Source of the DNA: Nymphaea colorata | Lineage: Eukaryota; Streptophyta; Magnoliopsida; Nymphaeales; Nymphaeaceae | Assembly (NCBI RefSeq): GCF_008831285.2 | Contig: NC_045139.1 | Span: 30,909,706 to 30,973,705 of the forward strand | Length of the DNA stretch: 64,000 nucleotides | Reading direction: 5' to 3' | Shown: one piece after another, positions 1 through 13,256 of the stretch | How positions within the stretch are numbered: the first letter of the stretch is position 1 | Layout: each line of letters begins with the position of its first letter | Notes under the pieces: model-generated | The model's input: only the letters and a program-made list of their open reading frames with translations | Told to the model about the DNA's origin: nothing | The model's database searches: none | Position numbers and translations under genes: made by a program

Positions 1-1243
1 AGATAACGGCTGTGTGGCTGGTATTTCAACTTCCAAGCAGCTGCTTTAGGTCCAGCGTCAACCAATAATAGAGGGAACAAGCGTGGGCCCAAGCGTTCTT
101 TGACAAAGGCCAATATGACATCCACATTGCTGAAATTCTCTTGTGGTTCAACAATTTAAGACAAATTATCATAAGTAATTATAGGGAATTTAGTTAGTAT
201 AGTTGCTAACGTCCCAAGCAAGTGTCCCGGCCGATTGACGGTGTCGGGTCGCACTTGCTGTCGACAGTGGCCAGTTGCTGGTTCAAATCTCAGTGGCGTT
301 CGCTCAATGTGAAAGCGCAATTAAATCTCTCATTCGAAAAGATTCTCCAAAAGAAAAACATACATACTTTAGTATAAGTACCGATTCAACCATATTAGTT
401 GATGACTAATCGCTGGCTCAATTCTCCTGGTGTGCAATACGCTACTAAAGCGGAAGGTGCGAGCTAAGAGGGGGCTGTTAAAGATGTTGACATGGAGTCC
501 TGAACCTTTTTTTAATTGTTTTGTTCTTGCAAAACTTCATGTCGGTTTTTGCTTTTTTCCTCCTTAAGGAACTGGCTCCTTAAATATCTTGTCTTTTTGG
601 GGGGCTTTTGCAAAGAATATTGCATTTTTGGATCGCAACGTTCCACGATTGGGGTTTCCACATCATGATAGAAAGACACTATAATCAGCGGTGAAGCTGA
701 TAATTTTTCAAGAGGAAGGTAGAATTGTAGTTTCAAAATTTTGATTGAGACTAAAGTATAGTTTTTTTAAAATTTTATATCGTATAAGTGAAATCTTTTA
801 AAATTAACATGTAAATTTTTTTTTGAGGCTTTGACCCTGCGAACCGGCCTCGGCTCCGATCTTGATTATAATCACCTTAAAAGTCCAGTTTAACATATCA
901 CAATGACCTTTTCTTTCGCAATCGCTGGGAACCCTTCAAAGTCTTTGACATTAAGAGGACCCAGTAGTCAGATAGACTACAGCTTTAATGGCATCTTGAT
1001 TCGTCAGTAAAAGCATTAACAACATAGTCTTCAATGATGTTTCTTGTTTTTACTGACGTTTTTCTCGCGTGTCAAAAATGGGTTTTTTTCCCTTTTGCGG
1101 CTCCCATGTCACTCAATGGGTCTGCTTTCTGAAAGACATATATTGTTCATATTGATATTTCAAAAAAAAAAAATATTCATTTACAATGCTCCTTAAAATT
1201 AAAAATTTTATAACTAATGTTCCTTAACCAAATTTTTGTGTTC

Positions 1244-1246
<3 letters not shown>

Positions 1247-1279
<33 letters not shown>
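1247..1279. repeat. (TA)n microsatellite
   Basis: Uninterrupted TA dinucleotide array in intergenic DNA, followed by a short TG run. Confidence 0.95.
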
Positions 1280-1285
<6 letters not shown>

Positions 1286-3369
1286 TGTTGCTTACCATAT
1301 GCAATTACTTGTATGAAAGTACTATAAAAGCAGAGAACAATATAATAATTGATACAACGTCAACACTAGAGAAATTATAGCATTGAGTTGGATTTGTCGG
1401 GTAGTGCATTTTGTATTTTGGGGACATGTATTATTAAAGTACATTATTAAAAAACAATAGATTTTTTTGTTTTTTAATTAGTAATTTTGTTTTAATGTCT
1501 AACAATCAAAACTTAGACATAATCGGAACATAATTTTTAAACAAAAGCATAGAACTCTCAAAAGATATGTTTTAAGGACATGTTCTTATTAAAAAATAGA
1601 GCTTTAAATTGGGTATTTGCCAACATGATGTAAATCTACTCTAAATCTGCGAATTTCTTTAAGATAAATTCATGAAATAAAACATCCCTTCATTAGATAC
1701 CTATACATATATGGTAAGCCCATATATAATAATCGAGTTTCCCTCCTTTTGGTATTTTTATTCCATAAAAAAGAAAAAAAAAAACTTTATGTGGAACGCA
1801 CAGTCCTTCGTGCGCCGTCTGCTTCCTTATTTTCCGGAACATTCACTTGGATACCACTCAACTGTTAAGCTATGATCACACCAATAGGCTTGCAACTTTT
1901 TCCTATTTCTTTTTCTTTTTTAAATCAAATAGAAATAAACTAAGAATCACTAGTTGAATCGCATCGGTTTCTCTGACTGCAAACAAAGTGAAATTAATTA
2001 AAAATAAGCATAGTTTTTTTATTAATTGCTAAAAAACTGGTTTTGAGGGCCCATACATTGATTTTAATAAGAGGAGCAGTTGGGATTCTTATATCTAATA
2101 TGTTACTAGAATTTGAATTTTAAACCCTTTCAAGTAGTCAAACTCTATGTCAAAGTAACATTGAAAAAGAAAAAAAAAAACAATGGTTTTCTTCTTATAT
2201 TCTTTCATGAAGCCCGACTTTGGAATGATGCATCTGTCCAATATGCAACGCAATGTCTAATTAGACCAACGATTTGAAACACAAGGCCGATAAAACAGCA
2301 TAAAAAATGTCACGTAATGAATTTGAAAATTTTACAGAAAGCATGCTCCAAGTTAGGTGTTATGACATAAAAGCCAGAGTTAAATTGGAGTTTCTTTTAT
2401 TTAACCGTGTATCTCGAGTGCAATTTATTCAGTTCGTTAAACAGATCAACTTTTTACCCAAACATCTTTAAAAACCTGATTTTAGATTCAAAAACCAGGT
2501 TTTGCCTTTTGAAGTGTATATCAAACACCCCTTTAGTTGTTTTAAATCAAATCTATAACTACGAAGGGGACCTAAATTTTGTTTAGTTTATATCTTAGTC
2601 AACTTTTATCAAGACTTAGATTATTTATTTCAAAAAAAATTCTAAATAAAATACGTGCATCCTAACTTGCTTGGGTGTATCAATTTAAAGCAAAACATGC
2701 TGTAATTCAAGTCAAGTTGTTTTTCAACTATCACAATTTGTTTTTTTTTTTAATATTTAAAAAAAATACATTTACTTTAAAAAAGTTGGTTTCTTATATG
2801 TACTTTACCAAATCACTGGACATTATAAATTTGTATAGATATAATATTTATTTATTTGAAACATACTGTACAGCTCGAGCGAATAGTTGAGGATTGAATC
2901 AGATCTTTTCTGCGTAGGGATACGGAACCCTTTCAACGAAATGCATGGAAAACGGAGTTCGGCACACCTTTTGAGGCAGTTGACAGCCAATCGGTCAGAA
3001 AAGGGTATGTTTGCTGGACGGGGTCCACTAAGCTCGGCACGTGCCACACACAAGGGAAGAAGCGAGAGCTGGGTCCGAGCCCACCCCAGCTTTACCCCGT
3101 GCCCCCTATTTTCCGGAATGAACGTCCTCACCTGGACGCCACTCGATAGCCAGGAAAGCTACGGACTGCGACTATCCTTTTAACTGGTACCCCTTGGAAA
3201 CGAACTACAAATTGGAAGGGGTTGACACTTGATTGTGAGAGTTCTGTCACTTTTTAGTACATAGATTCAGTTGGGCTCCAAAACCCTACAACTTTTGGTT
3301 CATTTAAATTCAATCAACTTGCAATTCTATTAAGAAGAATGAGTTTTGATGCTTTGAAGAGGCCCAAGT

Positions 3370-3716
3370 TCATTCTTCTTGCCTTTTGTTCTTGTTTGCG
3401 AATACTACTTCAGAATCTTGAGTGGAAAACAGGATATCCGTCAATTAAAATGTCATGCAATTTTATTAAAACTTAAACTATTCATTCTTCTCACCTTTTG
3501 TTCATGGGATCTAATACTATTTCGAAATCTTGAGTGGAAAACATGACATCTGTCAACTAAAGTGTCATGCAATTTTATCTAAACCCAAGCTAACGGTATA
3601 GTTCATTCGTTTTTGCCTTTTGTTCAAGAGGTCTAATATTGTTTCGGAATCTTGAGTGAAAAGTAAAACATATGTCAACTAAAGTGTCATGCAATTTTAT
3701 TGAAACCCAAACTAAG
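3370..3716. repeat. Tandem repeat, about 118-bp period, three copies
   Basis: Three consecutive diverged copies share an opening like ATTCTTCTTGCC, an internal CTTGAGTG block, and TGTCATGCAATTTTA near the end. The last motif starts at 3,451, 3,563 and 3,685, so the copies are 112 and 122 bp apart. There is no coding potential and the copies differ by substitutions and small indels, so the array is not recent. Confidence 0.85.
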
Positions 3717-5451
3717 ATACTTTAACATTCTAAATTTGTTATGTTTATACAACAAAATGCCCCCATCTTTCTTAGGCAAAAATGCTTCATATGTTTATAT
3801 TAAGATTTAGTATGCCTTCACAGTCCTTTTACCAAAAACGTATATAAAGGTTGTATTTGAAATTTCTTAAAAAATGAGATGTGCATTGTGAATTTTTAAA
3901 GTTTAGAACGCTTGCACCCACGGTCATCTTTCCGTTTGATAGGAAGAGTTTACATGTCGAGTATAAGAGACACAGGCATGTTTTAAGGTGTGCGCGAGTG
4001 GGGCATATGCCCCACGGAGCCCACTCTAAAACATTACTTTTAATGATTGATCTAGAAAAAATTGAATTCAATTATATGGGTCAGCTACGCATGACCCGTC
4101 TTACTACCGTAAGACCAATTAAAAATATGTTAACCATATATTTAATACCTTATAGACAAAAACTTTTATCTCCGCCCTAGATTGGATGGAGCATTTGCAT
4201 TATCAACGACTATGGATTCCACATAGTGTTGAATTATGATATGAATTGCCAACTTTGGGATGAATTAGCAACGCCAGCACTTCCAAATGACAAAATGCAT
4301 GTTTCACAGAATTATACCTTCATACATGTTTCCAAATGTTTCCAACCAAACGGTGACCAAATTTTGTTTGTGACACAGAGAACAAAAGAATGGGGGAGAG
4401 AAAAGCAGTCTCCGATTTCTAAAAGTGAGAAGACATTAGAAAAGTCGGCCCGACATTAGCACAAGATGTACGTGGGGTGGCCACATGCAAGACTAAAGAA
4501 TGCACTTAAAATTTCCAAGCTTTTTAATATATTTATACATAAGCGGATCAGATTCCAAACCAGTGTAGCTGCAGTCAGAAAGTTTGGGCAGAGGAGTGCC
4601 GATTTATATAAAGGAAATTATTGAGGGATCAATCTATAAAATCAAGAAAGTTTGTGGGTTGGTTTGAATAAATGCCCATACCAATGGCTGGTTGCATTGC
4701 ACCTGTGACAGATTGATGGCAAGTCATTGATTCGATTTCTATGGCTGGCAACCATTCACAAAATCAAAGTTGAGGACTCTAGTAGAGAAACCAGAAATTT
4801 TTTAAGAAGGGAGGTCGAATTAAAGTTTTTAAATTTCAACCTGCGCCAAAATATCATTTTTCAAAATTTTTATAAGATAAATGAAATTTTTTAAAATTTT
4901 ATATGTATTTTTTTTTAGATGGGGCCCTGGCCCATGGAAGCCTACTTGACTCCGCCCTTGGACCCTAAGTCAAACCTTGGCGGGCGCATTTCATCCTGAC
5001 CACGAGAAGTTACAGTTGAGCACATTGGAATACAAAGAGTGGGGCATAATGTTGAAGAATATTCAAATCAAATTGTGACGGCCGTCATCTATTCGATAAG
5101 GAGATGAATCAGTGGGTGACGAAGTAAAGTAAAATATTATTAACACTTCAGTGTAGCGGACCTATGATGTACTCATGTCTCAAGGCGTATGCCTAGTTAC
5201 TCGCCTTCTGTATAGCTTCATACACGGGGGCAGACTCAAAATTTTTGTGTCGCAAGAGCCAAACTACAGTTTCAAAATTTTAACACGAACTGAAATAGAA
5301 ATTTTCAAAACTTTTAAGTATACTAAATTAATTTTTTTACATTTAAACATAAATTTTTAAAATTTTTAAAATATAAAGAGGAAGGGGATGCCAAGGCCCC
5401 CTTCCTACACGTGTACAGCACAAATGCAAACATACATATAAACCACACATT

Positions 5452-5454
<3 letters not shown>

Positions 5455-5503
<49 letters not shown>
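5455..5503. repeat. (TA)n microsatellite
   Basis: About 24 perfect TA repeats in intergenic DNA. Confidence 0.95.
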
Positions 5504-5506
<3 letters not shown>

Positions 5507-7268
5507 TGTTATACATGAAGGCAACTCACTCATAAATGTGAGCAGGAGAAAGGCCTTCAACTCAAAAATCAATTGCTAGTGATGATATTGACTACATTAA
5601 ATGCAGTCAAATTTGTCTATCAAGAAGGTTGGTGAGTGGGTCACTCGCTGTCGACCAAACAGTTTCCCTTCAACTCTCAAGCTCACTAATTTCTTCTTGC
5701 ACAAGTATAAGCAAGCATTAGTCTCGAGGGTGGTGTTAATGAACATATTGAAAATTTTATTTAAAAATAGTTAAAATAAAATGCTAAAATATATTAAAAA
5801 TCAATGATCGTGGCACTTGGCACCACGTATATATATATATATAGTAATTGTACAAAAGAACGTATATTGGACCGAGCTATTGACCTCGCGATTGGTAAGC
5901 ATCTACGTCCTCTACCTGACCAAGGTGCATTTTTTAAAACATTCTTCGTCCTTACTGTCAAGACAGCTTATCCTCCAATATTCAGAATAATAGGTCATGT
6001 CACATATGTACATATATTCTATATATCTTATACAATATATATATAAACTGAAATCCTCATGTCAGAGCTTCATCTAACCACCCTTATATAAGCTAAAATC
6101 CTCAAAACAATGTATCAAGCTATGTTTGTGAAACGGCCAGAGCATTAAGACAGTCGGATAATTTTAAATCTTATATATATATATATATATAACCTTTATA
6201 TTAACTAATCTAATTGTTTACTGCTTTTTAGTCAATCTACGTGTAAGTGATATTCTTTCAAGCTATGACAAGTTGCTCCTTGAGAAGAACAAGTCGCTAG
6301 AGGTTTGACCATATGGGCCCTCCTTATGAGGACAAGGACCATTGAACAGCTTAATATCTGATAGTGTATATTTCATATTAATGTTAATCAAATTGAAAAA
6401 TTGAATCAAGTAAACCGGGCCTTCAATCCAGCCATGTGTTCTGCAAAAAGGAAAAAAAGGAAACCATCAATTTAAATTTTTAAAATATAAAAATATAAGC
6501 AGGAATCCTGTATGACACATGGCAGTCTTGAATGGGCCGATATACATTCTTAAATAAGAAATTTTTTGAAAATTGAAAATGAAGCATGGCGTTCTTGAAT
6601 CGAATGCTTAATCAAATCATGTTTGTGACTAATTTGATTTGAATCCAAATTCAGGCCGATTCATCCCGACTCCCAAAACACTTAGTTGAGTTGCTAAATA
6701 TGTTTCTAAATGCATTAAATAAAAACAGCGTGCATTACAATGAGGCATTTTGAACGTTGAAACATGTTTTTGTAACGTAACAAATTCAAGTTTTTTCCTT
6801 GTGACAAATTGAATTGATATTTGTTAGAAGCGGCCGTTGACAAAATTCGAACCATGAGGAGTGTCTTTAATTATTTGCTAAATGGTAGGGGCATTCTGAA
6901 ACTCTATCAATTTTAATTTTTCACCTCCATCTACTGTGATTCTGAAACAAATCCAGCAATGCTTGTCGGTTTTGGTGAATAAGTGAATTTAGAGAAGGGT
7001 ATTATTGGTATCTAATTAAATACAATTGGCGTTTATCTCGATGCCGGTACCGCACGAGCGCCGGAGCGTACGAAGCCCCTCTCTCTTTCTCTTCGGCGCC
7101 GACGAATCGCCGATATTTTCCCGATCCGTTGGTCATTTATGTATCCCATGATGAAGGCGGGCTCATCAATTCCATTGCGACGACTCTCTTCCCTTCTCGC
7201 TCTCTCCGTCTCTCTCTCTCTGTGAATGGTTGTTCTCCGTTGGGCTGAATCCGTCGACATCCGGTAAG

Positions 7269-10200
7269 ATGGGGAAGGCCGGACGGTGGTTGAAGAGCCT
7301 GCTCGGCGGAAAGAAATCGGCGACTAGAGAGGATGGAATGGTGAAGGATAGGAAGAAGTGGGGATTTGGCCGGTCCAGCCGTGAACGGGAGCGTGAAGGG
7401 GTGGGGGAAAGGCTCGGGTCGTACAGAGAGGGCGGTGGCGGCAGATGCGATGCGACGGTAGAGGAAGTCATGGACCGCAACAAGCACGCGATTGCGGTGG
7501 CAGCGGCAACCGCCGCGGTGGCGGAGGCCGCCGTTGCAGCAGCCCAGGCGGCAGCGGCGGTGGTCCGGTTGACGGGCAGTGGTCGGTGCGTGGCGGCCGG
7601 CGGGAAGAGGGAGGAGTTGGCGGCGATCCATATTCAGACGGCGTTCAGAGGCTACTTGGTCACACTCTCTCTCTCTCTCATTCTCTTTCTCAGTTAATTT
7701 TCAAATACCGAATTTGCCCTCTTTTGAAACCAACCGAGCAACGGCAATCCTTAGGAAGCGTTCCTCCCCTGCCGCCTGTCCCTTTTCTCATTCTTCTCCG
7801 AGGGCGCTCTCGTCATTAGCTCAGTCGTCCGCAGAACTCGCCGGAGCCTGCGCCTTCCGGCCGCTTTCTTCGGCGACGTTTGTTGGGTTCCTGGCTGGGG
7901 AGTAAAAAATATTGACGAAAATGCCCCTATTTTGCCTTGAATGGCATTAGAAACTCTGAATTATTGATCAATGATGATGATGAACGCTCGAGTTTTTTCC
8001 TTTTCCAATAGACATTCCGGCGGACGACTTTATTGGCCGGAATGGCCTTTTCCTTCCGTTAGTTTTCTCCTTTCCAGCCTATTAAACTCTTCAGATTGAA
8101 GGACTCTGACGGCTTCATGCTTTAGCGTCCGCATATTTTTAGGACATCTCTTATGATGCGAACAGTTTCATTCACCATTGAAAACAATGGTGAAACGGGG
8201 CGCAGTAAATTTGAAGTCTTAAATCACTGCCGTCCTTTCGTCTCAACCTGACGGCAACATTCTGCCTCGCTTCTAATTCTGCCCGCCGGCCGGTCCGTCA
8301 GCAACATTCTGCGGTGCTTCTGCTTCTTCTATCACTCTATGCTTCCCTTTATACCCCTCTCAAACCGCACAATGACAGTCGTATCTCTTCGTTAACCAAG
8401 ATTACCGCGGCCTCTCTTTCTCTCTCTCCCTATATATAATTATTTTAAAATGAAATTTCCTTTAACAGGTAAGATTTAAAAGTGCTTTTCGTGTGTTCAT
8501 TCATTTTTTAGCATCTTAAACTTTTTCAGAATAAAGCTTCAAATGGTAATTAGAAAATGAATGCTGTTCTTTCTCGTAAATTGTAATTTCGAACATTTTC
8601 TTTTCTTAAAAAAAAATCACGCGGTTCGAACTTCGAACCGAGTTTGGCTAGCTGGAATTCGCTCGAGGCCTACAAGCCCCGTCTCGAGCTCGGCTGGAAC
8701 CCAAACTCTGTTACTCGAGCCAAGTCATTCAACCTGATAGAGCTCAAGCTAGCATGTGGCTCGAGCAACCAAAACACCTACCATTTTCCTCACTTATCAG
8801 GATATTAGGCTTGGTTTTGGTATCTCAAAATCATATTAATCATGCTTTAATATATGAATGTATTTTTTTTTTGTAGCATAAAAAAGTTGATGCTGTATAA
8901 ATTCTGTGGGAAAATGTAGAATGTCCGTTGTGTAAACTCCCTCTTCCTCGCTAAACGTAAAATCACATTCTCCAATGTCTTCTTATACACGTATGTTTGT
9001 TTGTGTCACCGTGCAGGCAAAAAGGGCACTGCGTGCATTGAAGGGGCTGGTGAAGCTGCAGGCGGTGGTGAGGGGCTACATCGTGAGGAAGCAAGCTGCT
9101 GCCACCCTCCGCTGCATGCAGGCGTTGGTGCGGGTCCAGGCGCGCGCCCGAGCCCACCGAGTTTGTTGCTCCGACCATGCCGGCTTCCTCCCTCGCCTGC
9201 CCCGTCTCTACCCGGTGAGCTTTTGACTAACATTAAAACGCAAAAGTCAAAAAATCGTCGGACCTTTTGTCCGGTGCGTTTCATACATACAGCTCATCCT
9301 CATTTTATTCGACCTCACCGGCTCTCCCTTTTCCGACTTGCAGGGACCAGCAACACCCGAGAAATACGAGCCCAGGGTTCGAACCAACAGGACCAAGATT
9401 GAGCGAGCTCCATCGGCTAAGGTAATGTAGCAATCCCGAATATATATATATATATATATATAAGCCGCACATTAGATGTGGATTATCTGCTTTAACCTTC
9501 CTGTTTTTAATGCACTGAAAATCTTATAATTCACAGAAGTTTCACTACTGAGATGTTTCATTTCTTTGTTGTTTTGATCACACTAGCAGAGGAATGCAGC
9601 ACTGAAGCCAAATTCTTTAGAAGCAGAGCTTGATCAGAACCAAGTAGTGGGGAGACTCTGGTTGGACAGGTGGATGGATGGCCGCGGCGACGACGAGAGC
9701 ACGAAGATTCTTGAAGTCGATCCCGGCAAGCCTCCGTTCAATATCAGGCGGAAGAACAACCAGAAGTGCTCTCAGTCGGTTAACAGCCGCAGCTTAAGCT
9801 TCAATACCATGCCGGAGTCCCCGTCCAAGGACTCGACGGCTGCACAATTCTCGTCCCCTTCGCCGTCCTCCGTCAACATGCCGTCCCAGTCCCTGTGCTC
9901 CCTTCACTTCACTTACGACGACGGTGACTACATCTTCGCCGCCGCCGACGAGAAGAGCCCCCAGCTCTTGTCGGCCTTGTCGCAGCCAGGGGACGGCAGG
10001 AAGGGGCAGCTTGCACCATTGAGGGGTGATTATGCCCAGAGTTTGTTCGGCGAGTACACAGACTACCCGAATTACATGGCTAACACGGAGTCATGGCGGG
10101 CCAAGGCGCGGTCGCAGAGTGCGCCGAAGCAGAGGCCGGAGTTTGAGAAGTGTAGCTCGGGGAAACGGCTGTCGGCGTTTGAATTCGCGGATCTGCGGTC

Positions 10201-10324
10201 GAGCTCCGGCAGCCTGCATTCACAAAGATCATCGCTCCATGCGAAGTTCACTTCCAAGGCCTACCCGGGCTCCGGCCGGCTCGATCGGCTGGGCATACCA
10301 CTTCGCAGTCGAGATGGGATTTAG
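7269..10324 (+). CDS. IQD: IQD family calmodulin-binding protein (IQ67 domain), 4 exons, 466 aa
   Basis: IQD proteins bind calmodulin or calmodulin-like proteins and act as scaffolds on microtubules, at the plasma membrane or in the nucleus. The model is exon 1 7,269-7,658, exon 2 9,017-9,214, exon 3 9,344-9,421 and exon 4 9,590-10,324, all phase 0, giving 466 aa. The N-terminus [16 protein letters not shown] is typical of the family and fixes the start. An Ala-rich stretch precedes the IQ67 domain (about residues 118-184): the first IQ motif [13 protein letters not shown] runs across intron 1 into [15 protein letters not shown], then [10 protein letters not shown] and [12 protein letters not shown], which carry further IQ-like and basic calmodulin-binding motifs. 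Splitting the first IQ motif with a phase-0 intron is the conserved IQD architecture. Exon 4 has the hallmark C-terminal [20 protein letters not shown] followed by PKQRP (DUF4005). Donors 2 and 3 are GTGAGC and GTAATG; donor 1 is a weak GTCACA followed by a CT run. The frame is open throughout, so the gene looks functional. Confidence 0.93.
8615..8775. mobile_element. Degraded element fragment in IQD intron 1
   Basis: A stretch dense in CTCGAG, GAGCTC and GCTCGAG words lies in the large first intron of the IQD gene. The same word use marks the hAT-type elements at 40,362-40,833 and 62,355-62,817, but no intact terminal repeats are visible here, so this is at most a fragment. Confidence 0.35.
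9441..9462. repeat. (TA)n microsatellite in IQD intron 3
   Basis: A short TA array starts about 20 bp after the exon 3 donor of the IQD gene. Confidence 0.9.
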
Positions 10325-11230
10325 TAGGTTGCAGGCTAATGTGTTCCGGGGATTGTTCAACTTACTCGCTTGTTTATTTCCCCTTTCTATTGTTTTTAAA
10401 GGAGGTAATTACAAAACAGAAGTATCCGATGTCCTTTTTTTGTATCCTTGTCACATTGTGAAGGACATATGTGCTTCTTTTCTTTTGTTGGCTTTGTTGT
10501 TTTTGGCTCCATGTGAAGCTAGTTCTGAATGTAGAACTGATGAAGGTTGAACTGTGGAAGAAAGTAACAGTTGCTTTCCATGTAAATTAATCTCTTAAAC
10601 TAAGTTTTCAGGAAAGTTTACTGTCTTCCTCTCAATGAACGCCTAAAGAAAGTCTAACTTGCATGCAACTGATCATGCTTCCTAATTATATCTCATGATC
10701 AGCAATATAGTGAAAAACCAATGAAAGATAGGCGTGTGATCTCTAGGAGTGTTTTATGTCACGCACATGGTACTACCATTTTTCAGTTTGATCATATAAA
10801 CTTGTTCAACATGGTTCACTAAGATACTTTGAACCATGCTTCCTTAATATGAAAAATTGAAGTCTCTCTCCAATCAAGTTTTGTTGCATTTTTTCAATAA
10901 AAGTTTGTAACAAAGTTGCATGCTGCGGAAGTTGATGCACTTGGTATTTATTAACTTCCAAATTCAGGTATGTGAAAAATAAAGTTTGGTCCTGTAGGTA
11001 TACAGCTAAATTAACAAGTGATAAGCTAGGTCAGGATCCTACTACTAGAGTGTGAAAGGAGAAGCTTGAAATGGAGACTTACTCTTTAAAAGACAAGAGA
11101 GATACCATTTAGATCTATATAAAATCTTTGACATCTATAATTTTAGAAGCCCGGTGATGCCGGCCTTGTGTTCTCGGTCCTCTACTATTTCTAGAATCAC
11201 AAGCGCTGTTACGACTCATGTTGGTATTTT

Positions 11231-11420
11231 CATCTAACTGGTCTTGTCTCCGGTCAACAAGAGAGCCGAAACTCTTACCTTTCTTTCATTGTGTACCTGA
11301 AAGTGAAAACTTTGATGGCCATGGCATCTAACTGGTCTTGTGTCTGGTTAACAAGAGAGCCGAAACTCTTACCTTTCTTTCATCGTGTGTGTATCGAAAA
11401 GTGAAAACTTTGACGGCCAT
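11231..11420. repeat. 94-bp tandem duplication
   Basis: Two direct copies begin with CATCTAACTGGTCTTGT at 11,231 and 11,325. Both contain an ACAAGAGAGCCGAAACTC block and end near GGCCATGGCA. They differ at a handful of positions. A diverged relative of the end of this unit recurs near 14,985. Confidence 0.85.
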
Positions 11421-12870
11421 GGCAAAACTTGTATAAATTAATTGTGCCGGGGTCCGAATCTTTCCACGTGGCAACTGCAAAGGCTTGGCTGCAACAGGGG
11501 ATTGGACTTTAGTTATTTAGTGAATTTGTTCGAACTTGAGGTGGGCCTTGAGCCATGCCGCGAGTGGGTCCGGCCACGGGTCCCAGTACTGGCTTAGAGA
11601 AACTTGCTTGACTGGGTTCACCTTTGAACGAAGACTCGTTAAAGGAAAAGGCATTCCGTTTTGTTCTAGAAAAGCAAGGGCATCGTATTCTCGTCCGCCG
11701 GATTATTACCTGGACAGTAAAAAAAAATGTGGGGAATTTTTTGTCTCGGGACCTGGAATTCCTTGTAGCTACAAGAAAGGAACGGGACAACAACAGTTAC
11801 AGCACGCATTAGAGGTCGGAATTGAAATCGGATTCCGTAGATTTCAGATCTGCCTCGTCTTTGAATCAATGTCCTTCCATTTTCCTTTCCATGGACATCA
11901 GGACGTCTTCTTGTACCACACACGATGATGTTTAGTAGTCAAACCGAGAGTATTGGGGTATGATTTCGGTCCAAAATCCGTCTACTGGTGGGCCCCATGG
12001 TAATTCTGTGGGACCCACAACCATATTAATGTACATTCAGCTTCATAATACAAGAACTAAGTGTTCTCGAGCTGAGACTGAGAGTATGGAAGCACTTCTT
12101 TTGTCCCTAGAGTGTAGAGTTGTGCAACTTTCGAATTGGACGGAAAGTGAGACACTCGTTAACTAAAATACATCACATCCATTCTTTGCAGTTCAGATAA
12201 GTAGCACCTATGAAAATTGATTTGATAGTTGAACTTTCACTGGTGTGCGCACCAATTCGACCAGTTAAAAGTACACCTCTCAGCCGTCTAGGAGCTGAAA
12301 TGACTCAAATATTCATGATAGTAAAAAAAAAAAAACACAAACAAAGATAAAAGAAAACTCTAAAAACGTTAGTTTTTTTAAAAAAGACCAAAATGCCCCT
12401 CACCTCATTCAGATGCCTATAGTAAACGGAGAGGAAGTAGAACAAGTAAAGATAATGTGAATCAACAAGTTTTTTGTTTTTGCACCAAAGATCTTATCGT
12501 TTCCAAATAAACTGGAGCTACGTCTCTCTCTCTCTTTCAATTTCCACTCAAGAGTTCTTATGCCAGATGTAGAGAATGACATCTGTAGCAATTATGACAA
12601 ATTCAATAGGAATGAAAGCGTCACATGTTCCAAACAACTTGTGAGGACAAACTGGAAAAAGTTTGGTCCTTAGGGCGACAAAATGAGGTGAATTGGCTAT
12701 AGTTACTCATAAGTCTCATCCGTTCATGTCTTCAAATCGGCCTCGTCCTATTCGACGTTCAATTTCCTTCTCTTCCAATTCACATGATAGCAGACAAGAC
12801 CAGGATTCCTTCTTTTGAAGACTATTGAGGTGACAAAGGACCAAAAAAAAAAAAAAAAACTCAGTTTAAC
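11231..12870. repeat. Segmental duplication, copy 1 (paralogous to about 14,980-16,200)
   Basis: Collinear stretches recur about 3.3-3.7 kb downstream: the ACTTTGACGGCCATGGCAAA area, the TTAGAGGTCGGAATTGAAA area with the following ATCAATGTCCTT stretch, and the CAAATTCAATAGGAA stretch followed by TCAAATCGGCCTCGTCCTAT. Identity is patchy with many indels, so the duplication is old. Confidence 0.6.
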
Positions 12871-13136
12871 ACGGTAAGTTTTAAGAATCGAACTCTATGT
12901 TTTGTTTTTTTTATGTTAAAAGTATTTCATCATACTGCCCATAAAACCCATAAAAAAGTCGAAGTTTCATTGTACTGCCCATAAAAAAGCCAAACCTTCA
13001 TCATACTTTTCATAAAAAAGTCCAATTTCTACCCAACACCTCATCACCCAAGGTACAAGGCTTGCTTCTAGTGATTTAAGGTATTGCTACCCATCGTGTT
13101 TTAGTTTATGACCTTTTTTCACAATAGAGGAGGTTG

Positions 13137-13256
13137 ACATCTCGATAATTTGAAACAAGAACCGACCATCTACTGGCTCTCGCCTCAACAGTTGCGACAT
13201 CTCGAAAATTTGAAACAAGAACCGGCCATCTACTGGCTCTCGCCCCAACAGTTACG
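13137..13256. repeat. 60-bp tandem duplication
   Basis: Two nearly identical direct copies of a 60-bp unit beginning GACATCTCGA and containing CCATCTACTGGCTCTCGCC. Only a few bases differ, so it is a fairly recent local duplication. Confidence 0.9.

Larger units (their letters stand above)
1..7228. other. Gene-poor intergenic region
   Basis: No gene is recognised in these 7.2 kb. The DNA is AT-rich with poly-A/T tracts. It holds (TA)n arrays, a tandem repeat at 3,370-3,716, and degraded element-like stretches rich in GGGCC/GGCTCC ends (about 820-880, 4,780-4,970, 5,220-5,405). A more GC-rich island at 2,870-3,190 carries short open frames on both strands but matches no family I know; part of it (about 3,105-3,170) resembles 1,800-1,890, so it is probably repeat-derived. 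Open frames here are short, AT-rich and unsupported. Confidence 0.6.

Noticed and set aside
235-310. tRNA- or SINE-like box B (GGTTCAAATCTC)
   Set aside because: No matching box A at the right distance, no cloverleaf and no poly-A/T tail with target duplication.
2823-3183. Overlapping 98-102-aa frames on both strands in a GC-richer island
   Set aside because: No family features, no splice sites, and partial similarity to 1,800-1,890 suggests repeat-derived DNA.
7137-7631. 164-aa minus-strand open frame opposite IQD exon 1
   Set aside because: It is the GC-rich complement of a clear IQD exon with family motifs on the plus strand; no homology or splice logic supports it.
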